A DNA stretch of 13,069 bases, taken from contig JAIRMX010000027.1 in the NCBI GenBank assembly GCA_031258375.1, positions 1 to 13,069 on the forward strand, read 5' to 3'. Source of the stretch: Elusimicrobiota bacterium. Lineage in GTDB: Bacteria > Elusimicrobiota > Elusimicrobia > Elusimicrobiales > Elusimicrobiaceae. How positions within the stretch are numbered: position 1 is the stretch's first letter; the number at the start of each line of letters is the position of its first letter. The position numbers were made by a program, and so were the translations under genes. Below the pieces are notes generated by a model, which had not been told where the DNA came from, did no database searches, and was given only the letters and a program-made list of their open reading frames with translations. Shown here piece by piece: positions 1-7,571 of this stretch.

Positions 1-297
1 TTTAGATAATTGAAGCGCGCAAAAAGCCGCCCGCCTCAGTTATCTGACACTCTCTTATCTCTTTTCTCTTTGATGTTTTACAGCTTTTGTAAGATATGTC
101 ATTTAAAACTCAAAAGCGAACTGAGGTTTCGGAAAGATAAGAAGCTATTAGACGTAAAAAATATTAAACCTAAATAAGATAGAATGCAATCGTGAGATAA
201 ACTATAATCGGATAAACAAGACAGTTGAAGAGATAATAAGGGAAGAGAAAAAACGCATAGATCTATTATTTAGTTTTAAACTACTTAAACAATAAAC
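1..297. other. gene-free left flank with inverted repeats
   Basis: No convincing coding frame exists on either strand. Three inverted-repeat pairs are visible: CCTCAGTT (34-41) with AACTGAGG (119-126); GCTTTTG (83-89) with CAAAAGC (111-117), nested inside the first; and TCTTATCT (53-60) with AGATAAGA (135-142), which crosses the first pair. They could be part of a folded RNA or an element remnant, but in AT-rich sequence chance is possible. The minus-strand continuation of the uvrC frame past its stop shows no remnant of a helix-hairpin-helix domain. Confidence 0.4.
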
Positions 298-1614
298 TCA
301 TTTTTTGAGTTCTTCCCTTCTGAGCAGACGATTATATGTTATTGCAAATCTGTGAACCTCGTCGCGTATTCTCATAAGCAGCAAAAGCGCGGGGTCCGCT
401 TTATCAAGCCTTATACTGTATTTGCCGTGCGCGGTAAAAATTTCTTCGTTTCTTTTGGCAAGCGATATTATTTCTATATCCATACCGGCTTCCTGAGCGG
501 CTTTGCGCGCAAATTCCAGCTGAAGCTGTCCGCCGTCAATTAAAAATAAATCCGGCAGGTTTTCCTTAGGCAGATTTTTAAGCTGTTTGATTCTCCGTCC
601 TACGATTTCGCGCATCATCAAAAAATCATCGGCGCCTTTTTGAGGCTGGGACGTTTTGATTTTAAAGCGGCGATAATGCGGCTTATACTTTTCCCCGTCG
701 ATAAAGCAAACCATGCCGCCGACGGGGTTTTTTCCGTAAAAATGAGAATTGTCAAAAGCTTCTATATGCCTTATAATTTTTTTGCTGCCAAGCACTTCGC
801 TTAACCTTTTCAGCTCGGGCGAGTTTTCCATTTTCTGCTCCAATCTTTTGGGATTATATTTGCTTACCGCAACGCGCTCTTTCATATGCCGTATAGCGGA
901 AAGAAAATCCCGTATTTTCGCGGCGGTTTCATAGTCAAGCGCTTTTGAGGCCGCCAGCATAGCTTTTGTGAGTTCTTTTGTAAATTTACGGTAATCCCCG
1001 CTTAAAAACAATTGCGCGCGCCGCGCAAGACTGCGATAATCTTCATAGCTTATTTTCCCGGCGCACGGCGCCGGGCATTGATTTAAATGAAAATAAATGC
1101 AGCCGTTTATTTTGGCCTGTCTCAGCGGTTTTGCGCGGCTGAACGCCCATTTGCACGGACGAAGCGGTATATATCTATTTTTCCATAGGAATTGCAGCAT
1201 ATTCCTGATAAGGGATATATGCGGATACGGACCGAAATAAGAAGCGCCGTCTTTTTCCTTTTTACGCACGGTAAATACGCGCGGGAAATCTTCCTGCAGA
1301 GTGAGTTTTACAAAAGGATATGTTTTGGCGTCTTTTAGCATACTGTTAAAAAACGGCTGGTATTTTTTTATTAATTTATTTTCAAGAAGCAAAGCGTCGC
1401 GCTCGCTTGCCGTTACGATAAAATCTATTTTTGAAATCAACGGAACAAGGCTGGGGATTTTCCAGCCTTTGGAAGTTTGCGCGCCGGTTTGAAAGTATTG
1501 ATGGACGCGGGTATAAATGTTTTTTGCTTTACCGATATAGATAATAAAGCCGGTTTTATCCTTCATAATATAAACGCCCGGCTTTTTGGGAAGCAGATTT
1601 AAATTTATATTCAT
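298..1614 (-). CDS. uvrC: UvrC-family excinuclease subunit, lacking C-terminal HhH domain
   Basis: UvrC makes the two incisions of nucleotide excision repair together with UvrA and UvrB. The 438-residue protein shows an N-terminal GIY-YIG nuclease (GVYIM at 13, YIGKAKN at 26, Glu78 in LLENKLIKK). A four-cysteine cluster follows (C154, C172, C180, C184), whose last spacings match the iron-sulfur cysteines of E. coli UvrC. Next come a UVR UvrB-binding helix pair (about 209-245) and the RNase H-like nuclease with D288 (FDNSH), D360 (LIDGG) and H421 (RDEVHRF). The protein stops 17 residues after H421, whereas family members usually run to about 560-610 residues and end in tandem HhH motifs. Nothing downstream encodes the missing part. 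The start is the only ATG before the GIY-YIG domain, without a clear Shine-Dalgarno. A short AACTCA/TGAGTT hairpin (295-311) overlaps the stop. Confidence 0.93.
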   Translation of the reverse strand: MNINLNLLPKKPGVYIMKDKTGFIIYIGKAKNIYTRVHQYFQTGAQTSKGWKIPSLVPLISKIDFIVTASERDALLLENKLIKKYQPFFNSMLKDAKTYPFVKLTLQEDFPRVFTVRKKEKDGASYFGPYPHISLIRNMLQFLWKNRYIPLRPCKWAFSRAKPLRQAKINGCIYFHLNQCPAPCAGKISYEDYRSLARRAQLFLSGDYRKFTKELTKAMLAASKALDYETAAKIRDFLSAIRHMKERVAVSKYNPKRLEQKMENSPELKRLSEVLGSKKIIRHIEAFDNSHFYGKNPVGGMVCFIDGEKYKPHYRRFKIKTSQPQKGADDFLMMREIVGRRIKQLKNLPKENLPDLFLIDGGQLQLEFARKAAQEAGMDIEIISLAKRNEEIFTAHGKYSIRLDKADPALLLLMRIRDEVHRFAITYNRLLRREELKK

Positions 1615-1696
1615 AGTTATTAAGCGTTATTTCATATTATATAAAATTGCGGGATAACAGAAACTTCATCTCCACAAATTGATATAATAAACTATT
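1615..1696. promoter_or_regulatory. divergent uvrC/leuS promoter region
   Basis: This 82-bp gap separates two divergent genes. For leuS, TATAAT at 1683-1688 ends 8 nt before the ATG, so transcription would begin at or just before the start codon, and no Shine-Dalgarno is present. For uvrC the minus strand has TATAAT about 22 nt upstream of its ATG. Neither has a strong -35 match. Assignment is from box similarity only. Confidence 0.45.
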
Positions 1697-4216
1697 ATGA
1701 GTATAGTAAATTTTCAAGAAATTGACCGCCGTCAGCAAAAAAGGTGGGCGGACGCAAATCTTTTTAAATCCCCGCGTATCTCAAGAGCGGGTAAAAAATT
1801 TTATTGTCTTGATATGTTCCCCTATCCTTCAGGACAAGGGCTTCACGTCGGCCATCCGGAAGGATATACGGCTTCGGACATACTTGTCAGATATAAAAGA
1901 ATGAACGGCTTTGACGTTATACATCCTATGGGCTGGGACGCTTTCGGCCTTCCGGCGGAAAATTACGCCATAGCTACCGGCGTGCATCCGCGCGTTACAA
2001 CAAGAAAGAATATTAATAATTTCCGCAGGCAGATTAAGTCTTTCGGCATGGCTTATGATTGGGAGAGGGAAATTGACACTACCGACCCCGCTTATTATAA
2101 ATGGACGCAATGGATATTTCTGCAACTTTACAAAAAAGGCCTCGCGTATCAAAGCACGGTGCCGATAAATTGGTGTCCTTCCTGTAAAACCGGCCTTGCC
2201 AACGAAGAAGTTTTTAACGGCCGCTGCGAACGCTGCCAAAGCGTTATTGAGAAAAAAAATCTGCGCCAGTGGATGCTTAAAATAACCGCTTATGCCCAAA
2301 GGCTTCTTGAAGATTTAGGCGGCCTTGACTGGCCGGCTTCCACGCTTATGATGCAGCAAAATTGGATAGGCAAAAGCACGGGCGCCGAAGTCGAGTTTGA
2401 CATTGCGGGCGCAAATGAAAAAATAACGATTTTCACAACGCGGCCGGATACGCTTTTTGGAGCGACTTATATGGCGCTTGCGCCGGAACACGAGCTTGTT
2501 GCCAAAATTACGACGCGTGAACAAAAACAAGACGTTGAAAATTATGTTCAAACCGCAAACGCGAAAACCGAAATCGAGCGTTCGGCGCAGGATAAAGAAA
2601 AAACGGGAGTTTTTACCGGCGCGTATGCGATAAATCCGCTTAACGGCGCGCAAATTCCGATATGGATAGCGGATTATGTCTTAACCGGTTACGGCACCGG
2701 CGCGATAATGGCCGTGCCGGCGCACGACGAGCGCGACTATGCTTTTGCCAAAAAATTTAATATTCCGATAATCGAAGTAATACAAAGCGAAAAAGGCGTG
2801 GCGCAGGAAGCGTATATCGGGGACGGCAAACTTATAAATTCGGATATTCTTAACGGACTTAACGTAGTTGAAGCGCAGTCAAAAATAATCAAATTTTTGG
2901 AAGAGAGGAAAATCGGCCGCTCAAAAACAACGTATAAACTGCGCGATTGGGTATTCTCCCGTCAGAGATATTGGGGCGAGCCTATCCCCGTGGTCCATTG
3001 CGAAAAATGCGGAGTAGTCCCCCTGCCGGAAAGCGAGCTTCCTTTAGTTCTGCCGGACGTGGAAAAATTTGAACCCAGCGGCACGGGCGAGTCCCCGCTT
3101 GCAAATATTACAAATTGGGTAAACGCGGCTTGCCCCAAATGCGGCGGACCGGCAAAACGCGAGACCAACACCATGCCGCAATGGGCGGGTTCATGCTGGT
3201 ATTATTTAAGATTTATGGATCCGAAAAACGACGCGGCTTTTGTTTCGCCTGAAATTGAAAAAGCCTGTAGCCCCGTAGATTGTTATATCGGCGGCGCGGA
3301 ACACGCGGTTTTGCATCTTTTATACGCGAGATTTTGGCATAAAGTTTTGTTTGATTTGGGACATGTAAGTACAAAAGAGCCGTTTCAAAAATTGCGCCAT
3401 CAAGGCATGATACTCTCTTTTTCTTACCGCGACGAAAAAGGCAATTATCATAATTACGACGAGATTGATTTTTCCAATCCGGCGGAGCCTAAGCTCAAAG
3501 ACGGCGGAGCGCCGCTGACTTCAATGGTGGAAAAAATGAGCAAGTCAAAAAAGAACGTTATTAATCCCGATGAAATTCTGCGGGAATACGGCGCGGACGC
3601 GTTTAGAATGTATGAAATGTTTATGGGGCCTTTTGAAGCGGCTAAACCGTGGGATATGCGAGGCATAGAAGGCGTGTCGCGTTTTTTAAAAAGAATATAC
3701 GGCTGGGCGCAGGAACTTAAAATTGCCGATATAAACCCGCCGAAAGAAATTGAAATATTAAAAAACAAAACAATCAAGAAGATAAGCGAAGATATCGAAA
3801 CTTTTAATTTTAATACGGCAATTTCGGCAATGATGATATTTTTCAACGAGCTTTCAAAATATCGGGAAATCGACGGAAATACTTTTGAGGTTTTTCTTAA
3901 ACTTTTGCATCCTTTCGCGCCGCATATTACCGACGAGATTTGGCAAAATGCGGGCAAAAACGCTTTTCTGCTCAATGAAAGCTGGCCGCAATTAAACGCG
4001 GCTTTGCTTACGGAAGAACAGGTTGAAATAGGCGTGCAAATAAACGGAAAAATAAGGGACAGAATAAAACTGCCCGCAAACGCGGACAGAGAATATTACG
4101 AACAGGCGGCTCTTGCGTCTGCCAAAATCAAAACGCTACTTGAAGGCCATGATATAGTTAAAATAATAGTAATACCCGCCAGAATGATAAGCATAGTCGC
4201 AAAACCAGGCAAATAG
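1697..4216 (+). CDS. leuS: leucyl-tRNA synthetase
   Basis: This cytoplasmic class I aminoacyl-tRNA synthetase charges tRNA-Leu with leucine. The 839 residues are full length (E. coli about 860). The HIGH motif appears as HVGH (50-53) in PYPSGQGLHVGH, and KMSKS is at 613-617. The inserted CP1 editing domain shows the threonine-rich TTRPDTLFGA motif near 247 and GTGAIMAVPAHDERDY ending near 347, with the conserved aspartate that positions the mischarged amino acid. Two cysteine pairs before the editing domain (WCPSC, RCERC) and two after it (HCEKCG, CPKCGG) look like zinc sites. The C-terminal anticodon-binding domain is intact and ends in the usual basic extension. The ATG at 1697 gives the normal N-terminus. 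It is divergent from uvrC and followed by its own terminator, so it is probably monocistronic. Confidence 0.98.
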   Translation: MSIVNFQEIDRRQQKRWADANLFKSPRISRAGKKFYCLDMFPYPSGQGLHVGHPEGYTASDILVRYKRMNGFDVIHPMGWDAFGLPAENYAIATGVHPRVTTRKNINNFRRQIKSFGMAYDWEREIDTTDPAYYKWTQWIFLQLYKKGLAYQSTVPINWCPSCKTGLANEEVFNGRCERCQSVIEKKNLRQWMLKITAYAQRLLEDLGGLDWPASTLMMQQNWIGKSTGAEVEFDIAGANEKITIFTTRPDTLFGATYMALAPEHELVAKITTREQKQDVENYVQTANAKTEIERSAQDKEKTGVFTGAYAINPLNGAQIPIWIADYVLTGYGTGAIMAVPAHDERDYAFAKKFNIPIIEVIQSEKGVAQEAYIGDGKLINSDILNGLNVVEAQSKIIKFLEERKIGRSKTTYKLRDWVFSRQRYWGEPIPVVHCEKCGVVPLPESELPLVLPDVEKFEPSGTGESPLANITNWVNAACPKCGGPAKRETNTMPQWAGSCWYYLRFMDPKNDAAFVSPEIEKACSPVDCYIGGAEHAVLHLLYARFWHKVLFDLGHVSTKEPFQKLRHQGMILSFSYRDEKGNYHNYDEIDFSNPAEPKLKDGGAPLTSMVEKMSKSKKNVINPDEILREYGADAFRMYEMFMGPFEAAKPWDMRGIEGVSRFLKRIYGWAQELKIADINPPKEIEILKNKTIKKISEDIETFNFNTAISAMMIFFNELSKYREIDGNTFEVFLKLLHPFAPHITDEIWQNAGKNAFLLNESWPQLNAALLTEEQVEIGVQINGKIRDRIKLPANADREYYEQAALASAKIKTLLEGHDIVKIIVIPARMISIVAKPGK

Positions 4217-4229
4217 GGTTTGCTTTTTT
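4199..4229 (+). terminator. intrinsic terminator overlapping the leuS stop
   Basis: GCAAAACC (4199-4206) pairs with GGGTTTGC (4216-4223) in a stem with one A-G mismatch and a 9-nt loop, directly followed by six T residues (4224-4229). The left arm lies inside the last leuS codons and the right arm begins at the last base of its stop. Confidence 0.65.
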
Positions 4230-4357
4230 CTTATCATCGTTGCGGCGGACATAAATTGCCGTTGAAGCGAATAAAATTAATATTTCTGAAATTATCTTTT
4301 TTTATGCAAATTTACGATTGGAAAATAAAATTGCATAAAATATGCTATGATTGAAGT
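4230..4357 (+). promoter_or_regulatory. promoter region of the ATPase gene with a perfect inverted repeat
   Basis: TTTTATGCAA (4300-4309) and TTGCATAAAA (4331-4340) form a perfect 10-bp inverted repeat with a 21-bp spacer, whose half-site centres are 31 bp apart (about three helical turns). A -10-like TATGAT (4346-4351) follows and ends 6 nt before the ATG, again with no Shine-Dalgarno. The repeat could be an operator or a hairpin; function is inference. Confidence 0.4.
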
Positions 4358-5527
4358 ATGATAAAAAGAGAGCTTTCACAACAGCTTGAAAAAGTAAAAA
4401 CCGGGTTTCCCGTCGTTGCTATTATCGGGCCGCGGCAATCCGGCAAGACTACTTTGCTAAAAAAAGCTTTTGCCGGATATAAGTATTTTAATTTGGAAGA
4501 CCCCGATATTTTAACTTCCATTCAAAAAGACCCCGGCGGTTTTATAAAAGGCAGTGACGGCAAAATAATAATTGACGAAATACAGCGCGCGCCGTTGCTT
4601 CTTTCATACATACAGGCCGTGTCGGACGAACGCAAACGAATGGGAGATTATATAATCTCGGGGTCTGAAAATTTATTACTCTCCGAAAAAATCAATCAGT
4701 CTTTGGCCGGCAGGGCGGCGTATTTGCACCTTTTCCCGCTGTCATACGGCGAGCTTGCGAACTCAAAACAACAAAAAAGAGACATTTACTCTCAAATGTA
4801 TTACGGTTTTTATCCGGCAGTTTACGATAGAGAAATTGAACCGGTTGTTTATTACAATCAATATTTGTCAACCTATGCCGAGAGAGATTTGAAACAAATA
4901 AAAAACATCGCGAATTTGAGCCACTTCCGCAAATTTATGGCTCTTTTGGCCGGACGCACCGGACAATTGTTAAATATGTCTTCTTTGGCAAACGACGTCG
5001 GGGCCGCGGTATCCACAATAGAAGGCTGGCTTTCCGTTCTGGAAGCCTGTTATTTGATAATTCGCCTGCAACCCTACTACAGAAATTTCAACAAAAGACA
5101 AATAAAGTCTTCAAAAGTATATTTCACGGATACGGCTTTGGTGTGCCGCTTGCTCGGATTAACTTCCGCGCAGGAATTAAAAAGTCATTATCTGATTGGC
5201 CATTTGTTTGAAAATTTCTGCGTGATGGAATTTTGTAAGCACATATCAAATAATTTGAAATCCGCCAAATTGTATTTTTTTAGAGATAGCAACGCAAACG
5301 AAGTGGATTTGATTATAGATGATGGACTGCGGCAAATTCCTGTTGAAATAAAGCTCGGAGCGACTTTTAACGACGAGTTCTTAAAAGGGCTAGATTATTG
5401 GAAGAAACTAAGCTCTTCGCATAACGGATACGTGATATATACCGGAGACAGCGAATTTAAAACTGCCGGCGCCGCGCGAGTCATTAATTGGAAAAACATG
5501 AACGATATATTTCAAACCATGAAATAA
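4358..5527 (+). CDS. AAA-type ATPase with C-terminal DUF4143 domain
   Basis: The 389-residue protein belongs to the large AAA_14/DUF4143 family of bacterial and archaeal ATPases, whose cellular role is mostly unknown. The Walker A motif is GPRQSGKT (24-31), Walker B is IIIDE (70-74), and a sensor-like IISGSENLLL lies near 105. The C-terminal half contains the DUF4143 region, ending with EVDLII near 315 and PVEIKLG near 330, an arrangement resembling the E...D...ExK core of restriction-like nucleases. There is no signal peptide or membrane segment. It stands alone between leuS and purQ, with its own promoter region and a hairpin after the stop, so the context does not reveal a partner. Such genes are often multicopy and horizontally mobile. 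Family assignment is firm; function is not. Confidence 0.9.
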   Translation: MIKRELSQQLEKVKTGFPVVAIIGPRQSGKTTLLKKAFAGYKYFNLEDPDILTSIQKDPGGFIKGSDGKIIIDEIQRAPLLLSYIQAVSDERKRMGDYIISGSENLLLSEKINQSLAGRAAYLHLFPLSYGELANSKQQKRDIYSQMYYGFYPAVYDREIEPVVYYNQYLSTYAERDLKQIKNIANLSHFRKFMALLAGRTGQLLNMSSLANDVGAAVSTIEGWLSVLEACYLIIRLQPYYRNFNKRQIKSSKVYFTDTALVCRLLGLTSAQELKSHYLIGHLFENFCVMEFCKHISNNLKSAKLYFFRDSNANEVDLIIDDGLRQIPVEIKLGATFNDEFLKGLDYWKKLSSSHNGYVIYTGDSEFKTAGAARVINWKNMNDIFQTMK

Positions 5528-5530
5528 ATG

Positions 5531-5566
5531 CCGCTTTCAAACTTTAAAAATATATTTAGAAAGCGG
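5531..5566 (+). terminator. hairpin after the ATPase gene, possible terminator
   Basis: CCGCTTTC (5531-5538) pairs perfectly with GAAAGCGG (5559-5566) around a 20-nt AT-rich loop, 3 nt after the ATPase stop. No clean T run follows, so it may act as an RNA-stabilising hairpin rather than a strong terminator. Confidence 0.4.
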
Positions 5567-5568
5567 TA

Positions 5569-5596
5569 ATTTATATCGCGATGGCAAGATATAAAT
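5569..5596. repeat. 9-bp perfect inverted repeat upstream of purQ
   Basis: ATTTATATC (5569-5577) and GATATAAAT (5588-5596) flank a 10-nt spacer. It lies 85 bp before the purQ start, in the expected promoter zone, and could be an operator. It is AT-rich, so chance cannot be excluded. Confidence 0.35.
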
Positions 5597-5597
5597 T

Positions 5598-5684
5598 TTG
5601 AATAATAGTGAAAAACAGGAGTTTATTAAAGGACATATTCGTGTTCACATAGAAGTAGACAATGAAAACAAGGATTTACTATGA
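5598..5684 (+). CDS. 28-codon ORF overlapping the purQ start
   Basis: A TTG-initiated frame of 28 codons ends in a TGA that overlaps the purQ ATG in the classic ATGA arrangement used for translational coupling. The peptide contains KGHIRVHIEVDNENKDLL and has no recognisable domain. It is far too short to be PurS (about 80 residues). It could be a leader peptide, the remnant of a lost upstream pur gene, or a chance frame. No good Shine-Dalgarno precedes the TTG, and purQ has its own. Confidence 0.25.
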   Translation: MNNSEKQEFIKGHIRVHIEVDNENKDLL

Positions 5685-6430
5685 AACCTAAAAAACCTAA
5701 GGCGTTAATTGTCCGCACGGCGGGCATTAACTGCGATATAGAAACAAAGCAAACTTTGGATCTCGCCGGCGCGCAGGCCGAGCTTGTTCACACCAACGAG
5801 ATTACCGCGGGGAAAACAAAAATTTTAAATTACGATATTTTGGTTTTCCCGGGCGGATTTGCTTACGGCGACGATATTGCCGGCGGCAAAATATGGTCTG
5901 TACATATTGATAAAGTTTACGAAGACCTCAAAAAGTTTATAGAAAGCGGCCGTCCGGTTATGGGTATTTGCAACGGCTTTCAGGTTTTAACTAAGCTTGG
6001 TTTTTTGCCGGAAAGTAAAGATAAAAAGCAAACTGCCAGCCTTACTTTTAACGATTGCGGAGTTTTTATAGACAAGTGGGAAAAATTAAAAGTAAACAAA
6101 AACAGTCCGTGCATATTTACTAAAGATCTTGACGATGAAATAGAACTGCCTATAGCTCACGGCGAGGGCAAAATCGTAATTGACGATAAAAACGTTTTGG
6201 CAAGTTTGCAAAAAAATAATAATATCGCGCTTACTTACGCAAATAATCCAAACGGCAGCGTGCTTGATATTGCCGGCATATGCAATAATAAAGGAAATTG
6301 TTTTGGCTTAATGCCCCATCCGGAAAGATACGCTTCGCAGTATCAACACCCCACGTGGACTCGCGCCGAGATGAAAAACAAAAAAGCCGTCGGTTTGGAA
6401 ATTTTTAGAAACGCCGTAAAATATGTTTAG
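5681..6430 (+). CDS. purQ: phosphoribosylformylglycinamidine synthase subunit I (glutaminase)
   Basis: PurQ is the class I glutamine amidotransferase subunit of FGAM synthase, step four of purine synthesis, and supplies ammonia from glutamine to PurL in a PurLQS complex. The 249 residues show the oxyanion segment PGGFAYGDD, the nucleophile C97 in GICNGFQVL, and the catalytic His213 and Glu215 in MPHPERYAS. HGEGK, a conserved PurQ motif, is near 162. The ATG is chosen because AAGGA (5670-5674) sits 6 nt upstream and the protein begins directly with KALIVRTAGINCD, the first strand of the domain. Neither purS nor purL is adjacent in this window, which is unusual because these genes are often clustered. 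The gene is slightly longer than the roughly 227-residue Bacillus form. Confidence 0.93.
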   Translation: MKPKKPKALIVRTAGINCDIETKQTLDLAGAQAELVHTNEITAGKTKILNYDILVFPGGFAYGDDIAGGKIWSVHIDKVYEDLKKFIESGRPVMGICNGFQVLTKLGFLPESKDKKQTASLTFNDCGVFIDKWEKLKVNKNSPCIFTKDLDDEIELPIAHGEGKIVIDDKNVLASLQKNNNIALTYANNPNGSVLDIAGICNNKGNCFGLMPHPERYASQYQHPTWTRAEMKNKKAVGLEIFRNAVKYV

Positions 6431-6459
6431 CGGTAAAATATTAGTAAAGGATGATAAAA

Positions 6460-7464
6460 ATGAAAAATAAAATATCTAAGGTTTTAGTGTGCGGTTTTGT
6501 TTATTCTTTTTGCGCGCATTTTGTTTTAGGGGCACCATGGTCGCCTCTTGTTGACGAAAAAGAGCAAAAGTTGATGAAGAAGCAGATAACTGATGTCGTC
6601 AGTAAATTATCTCAGAATCAGGAAGAAGCCGAAGGGGAAATTTGCTCTTCTGAAAGTTCCGATAAATCTTTAGACAGGCTTATTGGCGGAAAAGATGTGA
6701 CTATTAAATATGTGGTTACTTACTATGGCACCGCAAGGTATGCCTATCCCCCCGACCCTGAGAAAACGCTCAATCTCTGGTTCCAAAATGTGCTTAAATA
6801 CAGGCAGACATATCCCGGCTTTGACGATAAGTTCAAAGATATTATTCCACTGCTTGAGCGCGGGCTTAAAATGGTGAACATAGAGATTTATCTCCAGAAA
6901 TTTTATGATGAACTCTCTAAATCCGGTTTTTCAGAAGAACAGATAGAAGAGCAAATAAAGGAAAAAGTAAAAGAGGCTGATATGTTCCTCTATTTTACCA
7001 CCTACAGAAAAGATCCTAGTAAGTTTCCGTGCTCAAAATCGAGAAGATCATTGGGATGTTATTTTCTTGACAAGCCAACAGGGCGGGAACTTATATTCGT
7101 TTATGTCCCCACTGGTAGTAAGATACTGACGTCTCTGATAAATCCTAAAAGAACTTTAACGCATGAGTTCGGACATTCTCTCGGTTTTGGCGATTTGTAT
7201 AGAGGTAAAAAGAACGCCAATTTCAGTGAGGGATCAGGGAAGAAAAACGGCAAAAAAGGGTCAATAATGAACAAGGCTAAAGAGTTGACCTGCGACGACG
7301 CGGATGGTATGATTGCTATGATAGACAGAAAACTCGGCATTAAGCGAACTTTTGATTCTTTATGTATGGACGGCAGCCTTTATGTCGACGGCGTATATGT
7401 TTCTAAAAAAGAAGCAAAAAAGGAAATGAGCCGCATAATAGCCGAGCAGCTGAAAAAAAGATGA
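6460..7464 (+). CDS. predicted secreted metzincin-like zinc protease
   Basis: The 334-residue protein has an N-terminal signal peptide: KNKISK, a hydrophobic stretch VLVCGFVYSFCAHFVL, and likely cleavage near LG-A. The catalytic signature HEFGHSLGFGD (235-245) fits HExxHxxGxxD, the metzincin pattern with aspartate as third zinc ligand. A Met-turn-like SIMN follows at 268-271. AD-FLYF and LIFVYVP segments before the motif look like the edge and central strands of the fold. The substrate is unknown. ATG 6460 is preferred over ATG 6451 because AAGGA (6447-6451) is 8 nt from the former and overlaps the latter. It starts 29 nt after purQ and may be co-transcribed with it, without a functional link. 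A lysine-rich tail follows. No close named homologue is recognised. Confidence 0.75.
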   Translation: MKNKISKVLVCGFVYSFCAHFVLGAPWSPLVDEKEQKLMKKQITDVVSKLSQNQEEAEGEICSSESSDKSLDRLIGGKDVTIKYVVTYYGTARYAYPPDPEKTLNLWFQNVLKYRQTYPGFDDKFKDIIPLLERGLKMVNIEIYLQKFYDELSKSGFSEEQIEEQIKEKVKEADMFLYFTTYRKDPSKFPCSKSRRSLGCYFLDKPTGRELIFVYVPTGSKILTSLINPKRTLTHEFGHSLGFGDLYRGKKNANFSEGSGKKNGKKGSIMNKAKELTCDDADGMIAMIDRKLGIKRTFDSLCMDGSLYVDGVYVSKKEAKKEMSRIIAEQLKKR

Positions 7465-7571
7465 AATAATTTTTATGTTGCCGGCGGGTTTATATGTTGG
7501 AATTAAAACTGACGCAAAGGATCATTTGCGAGTATTGAAAAATAAGCATCATTGAGAAATATGCGATTACG
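7465..7571. other. convergent intergenic region
   Basis: The protease gene and alr converge here. CGCAAA (7513-7518) pairs with TTTGCG (7525-7530) around a 6-nt loop. Read on the minus strand it is followed by a weak T-rich stretch, so it might end the alr transcript. No strong bidirectional terminator is seen. Confidence 0.35.

Noticed and set aside
1829..3975. several 70-173 codon minus-strand frames inside leuS
   Set aside because: They are antisense to a full-length conserved synthetase, with no domain or start signal of their own.
6451..6459. earlier ATG for the secreted protease
   Set aside because: The Shine-Dalgarno AAGGA overlaps this ATG and is correctly spaced for ATG 6460 instead.
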